Part shown: in pieces, positions 7,466 through 12,141 of the stretch
Layout: each line of letters begins with the position of its first letter
Numbering within the stretch: position 1 is the stretch's first letter
Assembly: GCA_964435305.1 (NCBI GenBank)
Contig: CAYSZH010000144.1
Location: 1-12,141 of the forward strand
Length of the DNA stretch: 12,141 bases
DNA from: Granulosicoccus sp964435305
Lineage (GTDB): Bacteria; Pseudomonadota; Gammaproteobacteria; Granulosicoccales; Granulosicoccaceae
Direction of reading: 5' to 3'
The notes under the pieces: generated by a model
Database searches by the model: none
What the model was told of the DNA's origin: nothing
Seen by the model: the letters and a program-made list of their open reading frames with translations, nothing else
Program-made: the position numbers and the translations under genes

Positions 7466-8149
7466 ATGCTCTCAATTCTCAGAAGTCATTCAATACTATA
7501 CGTAGAGGATGAACTGGAAATACAGGCTAATGTTGCAGAATATCTGGGGAATTATTTCGGTACCATCCACCTAGCCTCAGATGGGAAAGAAGCATTAGAA
7601 AAATACAATAAGCATCACCCAGACGTATTGCTGCTTGACATCAATTTGCCAGGTATTGATGGGCTTTGTGTTGCTCAGGCGGTGCGTAGGGATGATCCCG
7701 TGGTTAAGATCATTATGCTGACCGCCTTTACTGAAAAAGAGAAACTGCTCAAGGCAACCGAATTAAAGCTTACCAGGTATCTAATCAAGCCTGTGGCGCC
7801 CAAGAATTTTAAGGAAACACTCGAAATTTTGGCGTCTGAACTAATGAGTAACCCTTCTCGTTTTTTAAGGCTCAGTGATGAATACGTTTGGGATTTGGAG
7901 CAAGAGTGCCTGAGCTGTGACGGTAAAAAAGTGGTTCTTGCAGAAAAAGAACATAGGCTGTTAAAGTTGTTTGTTGCTAATAAAGGCGAGTCTATCCAAT
8001 ATCATAAAATTGTCTCCTCCGTGTGGGGTGATACGTTTGATCGTGAAATTTCGATAGATTCGATCAAGAATCAGGTCAGCCAATTACGGAAAAAAATACC
8101 GAATGTCAGTATCAGCAGTATTTACGGTGAAGGGTACATTCTAAATTAG
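7466..8149 (+). CDS. OmpR/PhoB-family response regulator
   Basis: 227 residues. The receiver domain (about 8-122) has the acidic pocket E14-D15, phosphoacceptor D58 (LLLDINLPGIDG), T86 (MLTAF) and K108 (YLIKP), all the residues needed for phosphotransfer. The C-terminal winged-helix DNA-binding domain (about 130-227) has the recognition-helix region SIDSIKNQVSQLRKK and the typical closing GEGYIL. A good GGAG at 7455-7458 sits 7 bp before ATG 7466. It is the only regulator beside the two kinases and should be the phosphorylation target of at least one. Its targets are unknown; autoregulation and control of neighbouring catabolic genes are both possible. Like the kinases it is A+T-rich. Confidence 0.95.
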   Translation: MLSILRSHSILYVEDELEIQANVAEYLGNYFGTIHLASDGKEALEKYNKHHPDVLLLDINLPGIDGLCVAQAVRRDDPVVKIIMLTAFTEKEKLLKATELKLTRYLIKPVAPKNFKETLEILASELMSNPSRFLRLSDEYVWDLEQECLSCDGKKVVLAEKEHRLLKLFVANKGESIQYHKIVSSVWGDTFDREISIDSIKNQVSQLRKKIPNVSISSIYGEGYILN

Positions 8150-8350
8150 ATAACCTAGCCGCTTCGCTTCTGGGCTCATTCCTCTTCTTGTGGCATCATC
8201 AACATACTCACTCTCTGCTGACGTGCTCGCCAAACTAAGATACAGTTTCTGTGTTAGATTTTCCCATCAGTAAAAATCGTAAGGGCCAATCAGGTACGAA
8301 GGAGGACTGCCTCCATAAGCGATTATTGTAGCCCGAGTCCAGGAAAGAAT

Positions 8351-9133
8351 ATGACAGAAATATTGGGTTTGCATGCTGGCTTACGGGTACTGGTGACAGC
8401 TGGGGCTAGCGGTATTGGGAGAGTGATAGCGGAAACCTTTGCATCGGCAGGTGCACGTATACACATTTGTGATATATCTGCGCAAGCGCTGGACGGTTGC
8501 GCTTGCGAACAACCAGATTGGGGTATGACGCGTTGCGATGTATCCAGCGAAGAAGAAGTGAATCAGTTGTTTGTCGATGCAAAGCACCATCTAGGCGGAC
8601 TGGATGTGCTGGTTAACAATGCGGGAATAGCCGGGCCCACAGCTGGTGTGGATGAGATGCTTGGTGAAGAGTGGCGACAAACCATCAATGTCAATTTAAA
8701 TGGTCAGTTTTATTGTGCAAAGTTGGCGGTGCCATTGTTAAAAAACTCCAACAACGCATCCATTGTTTGTTTGTCTTCGGTAGCGGGGCGTTTGGGCTAT
8801 GCTTATCGTACGCCCTATGCGGCGACTAAGTGGGCGATCGTTGGATTGGTGAAAAGTCTTGCGATAGAGCTCGGGCCAGAAAGCATAAGAGTGAATGCTT
8901 TGTTACCCGGGATTGTCGAAGGCCCGCGCATTGAACAAGTCATTGCCGCACGTGCGACAACGGTTGGAGTGGCTTATCAGACCATGGAAGACGAATATAT
9001 TAATAAGATTTCATTGCGCAAAATGACGACGGCACAAGATGTGGCCAACCAGGCATTGTATTTATGTTCGCCAATGGGTGCCGGTATTTCAGGTCAAGCA
9101 GTGAGTATTTGCGGGAACGTGGAATACCTGTGA
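8351..9133 (+). CDS. Short-chain dehydrogenase/reductase (classical SDR), probably NAD-dependent
   Basis: 260 residues, the standard length for classical SDRs. The Rossmann cofactor motif is TAGASGIG at 16-23, with Ala where most SDRs have the first Gly (TGxxxGIG). An acidic D41 at the end of strand 2 favours NAD(H) over NADP(H). NNAG is at 89-92, and the catalytic set is N116, S143, Y156 and K160 (PYAATK). The C-terminus closes with the ICGNVEYL segment. It should oxidise or reduce a hydroxyl/keto group; the substrate is not deducible. ATG 8351 has AGGAAAG a few bases upstream. It follows a 201-bp spacer after the response regulator and is clearly richer in G+C than the kinase genes. It could act on an alcohol or keto intermediate produced by the Rieske or GMC enzymes (inference). 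Confidence 0.93.
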   Translation: MTEILGLHAGLRVLVTAGASGIGRVIAETFASAGARIHICDISAQALDGCACEQPDWGMTRCDVSSEEEVNQLFVDAKHHLGGLDVLVNNAGIAGPTAGVDEMLGEEWRQTINVNLNGQFYCAKLAVPLLKNSNNASIVCLSSVAGRLGYAYRTPYAATKWAIVGLVKSLAIELGPESIRVNALLPGIVEGPRIEQVIAARATTVGVAYQTMEDEYINKISLRKMTTAQDVANQALYLCSPMGAGISGQAVSICGNVEYL

Positions 9134-9139
9134 AGATTC

Positions 9140-9187
9140 GGGGTCAGGTCATTCGGTGCCACATGCGGCACCGAATGACCTGGCCCC
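9140..9187. repeat. Large REP-like palindrome, 21-bp stem and 6-nt loop
   Basis: Positions 9140-9160 pair with 9167-9187 over 21 bp with one G·U wobble; the loop is ACATGC (9161-9166). The stem begins GGGGTCAGGTCATTCGG. The hairpin is followed by CCC and an A-run, not a T-run, and the other strand has no T-run after it either, so it is not a canonical intrinsic terminator. The GGGGTCAGGTC arm resembles the REP/RAYT-associated palindromes I know from other gammaproteobacteria. It sits 6 bp after the SDR stop and 16 bp before the next start codon. Confidence 0.8.
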
Positions 9188-9203
9188 CCCAAAAAAGTAA
9201 ATT

Positions 9204-9767
9204 ATGATCAGTAAAATTGTTCAGAAACACCCCAAGCTAGGGACCCGCGAGTTCGAATTGGTTGATGATGCGATCGAATACCGGATATCAAGTCAGTTCG
9301 GCGATGAAGAGTTATCGGTAGTTCTGTCTGTGTTGTCGCCCGCGCCAGTTCAGGATGGGGCAATGCTGTATTTTGTGAGTGAGGTAAACCGCGAGGCCTT
9401 GATCAAACTGTTCGTTGATCTTCCGGATGCAGAAACGTTCGCGACGTTTGTTAAAACAGTGAAGCAACGAATTCAGGAAGAGGACTTTGGCAGGCCTGCT
9501 GCAGGTAATCGAAAATCTGCGGTCACGAGTGAGGAGGTCGATACTACCATTCGCATGTTAGAGGCTAATATTGATCCTGGCAGTATCGATGAGTTGCTTT
9601 TGACCTTGCGCAAGCTCGCGCAAACACCGAATAATCATGAGCAACTTAGTCTGGTTGTTGAAGCGTTTAACAGCCTTGGGGTGCAACAGGGCCCTGTGCT
9701 GACCTATGCACCATTCTTTAGTACGCTGCTTTCAAGTACAGATCTAAATGACCTTGGTGAAACGTAG
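9204..9767 (+). CDS. Conserved-looking hypothetical protein, 187 residues
   Basis: I do not recognise a named family. The protein is acidic, contains no Cys and no Trp, and has no signal peptide or membrane segment, so it is probably cytoplasmic. Residues 1-95 alternate hydrophobic strand-like stretches (LSVVLSVLSP, AMLYFVSEVN) with short helices and end in a helix around TVKQRIQEEDFG. A linker of about ten residues leads to an all-helical second half (about 108-187) with LLLTLRKLAQTP and LSLVVEAFNSLG. Codon periodicity and length support a real gene. ATG 9204 has no Shine-Dalgarno sequence: the preceding bases are an A-rich run after the 21-bp palindrome, so translation may be weak or leaderless-like. 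It lies between an SDR and a glutaredoxin on the same strand. Confidence 0.75.
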   Translation: MISKIVQKHPKLGTREFELVDDAIEYRISSQFGDEELSVVLSVLSPAPVQDGAMLYFVSEVNREALIKLFVDLPDAETFATFVKTVKQRIQEEDFGRPAAGNRKSAVTSEEVDTTIRMLEANIDPGSIDELLLTLRKLAQTPNNHEQLSLVVEAFNSLGVQQGPVLTYAPFFSTLLSSTDLNDLGET

Positions 9768-9874
9768 ATTTTTTGGTTGCGTGCAATGGTGGCAGACACT
9801 GTATGCCGGCGTTGTCGCTGGGTTCGTTTTCCAATTCATGTTCAGATTCTGTTTTCAACAAAAGACGCTAAGTC

Positions 9875-10135
9875 ATGACAGTTAAAGTCGAAATCTACGG
9901 TACCAGCTTCTGTAGGCATTGCCTTGCTGCGCGTAAATTGCTTGATTCAAAGCAGATCGTTTACACCGAATACCTTATTGATCTCATGCCATTAGAACGT
10001 GCTGAAATGCTGCGACGATGCGGACGGAAGAAGGTACCGCAAATATTAATTAATAGCGTACCCATAGGTGGTGACGAGAATTTGATGGCGTTGGATCATA
10101 GCGGCGAGCTTGACGCTTTATTGAAGCGTACCTGA
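9875..10135 (+). CDS. Glutaredoxin (Grx3/GrxC-like) with a CRHC active site
   Basis: 86 residues, the normal size of a class I glutaredoxin. The thioredoxin fold starts with VEIYGTSFC. The active site is C13-R14-H15-C16 instead of the classical CPYC. The cis-proline segment is KKVPQI (P55), and the glutathione-binding GG loop is IGGDENL (65-71), lacking the extra Cys often present in GrxC (GGCDDL). It should reduce disulfides or glutathionylated proteins with GSH. The Arg-His pair between the cysteines is expected to change redox potential relative to Pro-Tyr. ATG 9875 has only a weak upstream purine stretch. The 107-bp spacer before it (9768-9874) shows nothing identifiable. Any link to the neighbouring flavoprotein or Rieske enzyme is speculative. 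Confidence 0.92.
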   Translation: MTVKVEIYGTSFCRHCLAARKLLDSKQIVYTEYLIDLMPLERAEMLRRCGRKKVPQILINSVPIGGDENLMALDHSGELDALLKRT

Positions 10136-10201
10136 CACCATAGTTTGGACGTTCGTGCGTACCCTTTTGTGCGTTGTCGTCAACACGGATCTCTTATGTA
10201 A

Positions 10202-11848
10202 ATGAATAAAAGGGACTACGACTACATCATTATTGGAGCAGGCTCAGCTGGTTGTGTATTGGCAAATCGCTTAAGCGAGGGAGGCATATACACTGTTCTA
10301 GTGCTTGAAGCAGGGCCGATGGATCGTAACCCGCTGATCCATATTCCAGCTACTGTATACAAGGTTTTCCAAAATCCAAAACTAAATTGGAACTACATGA
10401 CCGAAGATGAGCCGCAAGCATTTGGTCGTAAGGTTGGCATGCCGCGCGGCAAGGTTGTTGGAGGTTCATCGTCGATTAATTCCATGGTCTATATGCGTGG
10501 ACACCCGTACGATTATGATCGTTGGGGTGCTGACTTTAGTCTGCCTAGATGGAGCTATGCCCAGTGCTTGCCGTACTTTAAGGCAGGGGAAACCAGCGAC
10601 CGAGGGGCGGATGACTGGCGCGGTGGGTCGGGTCCACTGCACACCACAAAAGGTCAGCTTGATTCACTGCTGTTTGATGCGTTTCTTGAAGCTGGCGCAC
10701 AATCGGATCATGGATATTCGGAGGACCTCAACGGCTACAAGCCTGAAGGTATTGCGCGCTTTGACAGCACAACTCAAAACGGCAGGCGCTGCAGTGCGGC
10801 GGTTGCTCATCTTCGGCCTGCGATCAAGCGCAACAACTGTACCTTGCTTACCAATGCAATGGTACAAAAGATTGCCATCGAGGGTGGACATGCGACAGGT
10901 GTCGATTACATTCATCAAGGAAAACTTCACAAAGTCGAGGCACGCCGAGAAATTATACTCTCAGGCGGCGCAATCAACTCACCACACCTATTAATGTTAT
11001 CGGGTGTGGGACCCGCGGATCAGCTGCGCCAACATGGTATTGAAATTAAATTGGATTTGGCAGGCGTTGGGCGCAATTTGCAAGAGCACCCAACGGTTGT
11101 TATGAAATTTGCTTGCACTAAATCAATGGCCATTCACCGAGCGCTTAATCCAGTTAATCAAATATTGAATGGAGCTCAATGGTTATTAACGCGGCGTGGT
11201 CCCGTAGCAACGTCGTTTTGGGAAGCCGGTGGTTTGATCAAAAGCAGCCACAAAATGGACTATCCGGATATCGAGCTTCATTTTGGTCCGGCTGGTTTCG
11301 ATTTTCTGGACAATGGTGGCATAGCACTCGACCAGGCCTTTTCTATCCATGTCGATCAATCTCGCCCGAGCAGCCTTGGTCATATCGAATTGCGCTCGGC
11401 AAACCCAGCCGATAAACCAAAACTGTTTTTCAATTTTCTGGAGACTGAAGATGATCGGCAGAGATTGATCCAGGGCATTCGCAGAACACGAGAGATCATC
11501 GCTCAAAAAGCATTCGACCCCTACCGGGGACCGGAAATCTATCCTGGGCCAGATGCCACAACTGATGCGGACATCCTAAAGTTCATCAAAGCAAACCTTG
11601 CAACGGATTATCATCCGTCTTGTAGTTGTCGTATGGGAAACGATGCCAATGCCGTGGTGGACGAAGAAATGCGCGTGCATGGGATCAGTGGGCTACGGGT
11701 TGTTGATGCGTCTGTTATGCCTCGCATCATTAGCGCAAATCTGAACGCACCTGTTCAGATGATTGCTGCTCGAGCTGCGGACTTTATACTGGGCCATTCT
11801 CAACTTAAGCCGGTTAACGCCAATTTCCATTTTCTGAGTAGCAACTAA
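10202..11848 (+). CDS. GMC-family FAD-dependent oxidoreductase (choline/alcohol dehydrogenase-like)
   Basis: 548 residues, close to BetA-type choline dehydrogenases. The N-terminal FAD-binding motif is GAGSAG at 12-17 with E36 (VLEAG) for the ribose. GMC signature 1 is within 82-101 (RGKVVGGSSSINSMVYMRG); signature 2 is GGAINSPHLLMLSGVG at 255-270. The catalytic pair is probably H471 (DYHPSCSCRMG) and N515 (SANLNAPVQM), the positions of the His and Asn of choline oxidase. The FAD-linked reaction oxidises a primary alcohol to the aldehyde and passes electrons to the respiratory chain. Choline, another amino-alcohol or an unrelated alcohol are all possible; the subgroup is too broad to call. 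ATG 10202 lacks a clear Shine-Dalgarno. It follows the glutaredoxin by 66 bp. No betaine aldehyde dehydrogenase or BetI is present, which argues against a simple bet operon. Confidence 0.93.
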   Translation: MNKRDYDYIIIGAGSAGCVLANRLSEGGIYTVLVLEAGPMDRNPLIHIPATVYKVFQNPKLNWNYMTEDEPQAFGRKVGMPRGKVVGGSSSINSMVYMRGHPYDYDRWGADFSLPRWSYAQCLPYFKAGETSDRGADDWRGGSGPLHTTKGQLDSLLFDAFLEAGAQSDHGYSEDLNGYKPEGIARFDSTTQNGRRCSAAVAHLRPAIKRNNCTLLTNAMVQKIAIEGGHATGVDYIHQGKLHKVEARREIILSGGAINSPHLLMLSGVGPADQLRQHGIEIKLDLAGVGRNLQEHPTVVMKFACTKSMAIHRALNPVNQILNGAQWLLTRRGPVATSFWEAGGLIKSSHKMDYPDIELHFGPAGFDFLDNGGIALDQAFSIHVDQSRPSSLGHIELRSANPADKPKLFFNFLETEDDRQRLIQGIRRTREIIAQKAFDPYRGPEIYPGPDATTDADILKFIKANLATDYHPSCSCRMGNDANAVVDEEMRVHGISGLRVVDASVMPRIISANLNAPVQMIAARAADFILGHSQLKPVNANFHFLSSN

Positions 11849-11984
11849 GGGTCAGTGTCATCCCGTTCTGGCTGATGCAACTCTACTTTACCTTTCTTTG
11901 CTTCAGCATGGTTAAGATACGAGGTCTTTCATCGCTACATTGCAGAACAAATATAGAATATGGAAATGAAAGACTTGACCCCTT
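11847..11984. repeat. Degenerate palindromic element after the GMC gene, related to GGGGTCA-type repeats
   Basis: AAGGGTCA at 11847-11854 matches the reverse complement of TGACCCCTT at 11976-11984 with one base missing. Inside, GTCTTTCAT (11924-11932) is the exact reverse complement of ATGAAAGAC (11966-11974). The right half reads ATGAAAGACTTGACCCC, like the RAYT-type repeats seen in other gammaproteobacteria. The left terminus overlaps the GMC stop codon (TAA 11846-11848). The remaining sequence to 12141 shows no gene I can support. Confidence 0.5.
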
Positions 11985-12141
11985 CCTAACAATACCTGCA
12001 CGCGACGACGTAGAAACTAAACTCTGAAAAGAGGTTTATTATACGCCTTTAAAGCTCTATCCAACTCCGGGTAATTTTTCCTGCTTGGTGACTGGGTGTG
12101 CCCTGTTTAACACTTGCAGCTGCCTGGCGCATCGCGACTAC

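Noticed and set aside
8301..8314. GGAGG-ACTG-CCTCC mini-hairpin before the SDR gene
   Set aside because: Only five base pairs, no T-run and no nearby start codon; easily a chance match.
9140..9193. Intrinsic terminator for the SDR gene
   Set aside because: The stem is followed by CCCAAAAAA, not by a T-run, on the plus strand, and no T-run follows it on the minus strand.
10202..11848. Complete choline-to-betaine (bet) operon
   Set aside because: Only a GMC dehydrogenase is present; no betaine aldehyde dehydrogenase, BetI or choline transporter is encoded in the window.
12049..12141. Minus-strand open frame of about 30 codons reaching the right edge, ending …KITRSWIEL
   Set aside because: Too short and without recognisable motifs; it could be the 3' end of a gene outside the window, but nothing supports it.

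Overview
The window looks like a chromosomal segment of a free-living, probably marine or soil proteobacterium, most likely a gammaproteobacterium. The gene content (Zn-type COG0523 GTPase with DUF1826, Rieske oxygenase, GMC flavoprotein, SDR, EamA exporter) and the GGGGTCAGGTC-type palindromes fit that group, but no rRNA or other marker fixes the taxonomy. There are nine intact or nearly intact genes, two clear pseudogenes and several palindromic repeats.

Layout. (1) 1-1643: a decaying metal-homeostasis pair. A DUF1826 gene is interrupted by an in-frame TGA, and a COG0523/CobW GTPase is cut short in its C-terminal domain. A ~106-bp MITE/REP-like palindrome lies between them. (2) 1641-2651: an EamA/DMT transporter on the minus strand, convergent with the GTPase. 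(3) 2944-4071: a single-component Rieske ring-hydroxylating-type oxygenase alpha subunit with no reductase in view. (4) 4072-4627: a gene-poor stretch that holds, on the minus strand, a frameshifted remnant of an XRE (HTH) regulator, still preceded by a good promoter-like sequence. (5) 4667-8149: a visibly A+T-richer island of two paralogous membrane histidine kinases followed by one OmpR-type response regulator. (6) 8351-11848: a looser run of G+C-richer genes on the plus strand: SDR dehydrogenase, a 187-residue protein of unknown function, a glutaredoxin with an unusual CRHC active site, and a GMC oxidoreductase of the choline/alcohol dehydrogenase type. A 21-bp-stem palindrome follows the SDR, and a degenerate relative follows the GMC gene.

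How it may work together. The Rieske oxygenase, SDR and GMC oxidoreductase are the kinds of enzymes that hydroxylate or demethylate and then oxidise small organic substrates. The bridging carboxylate of the Rieske protein is Glu, as in quaternary-ammonium oxygenases, so a betaine-, carnitine- or choline-like substrate is a reasonable guess but unproven. The two-component island separates these genes and may be an insertion. The left third shows active decay: at least two broken regulatory or metal genes and multiple palindromic elements at gene borders. I see no clear CRISPR array, phage, toxin-antitoxin or defence system, nor any tRNA or rRNA. The most unusual arrangement is the tandem two-kinase/one-regulator module.
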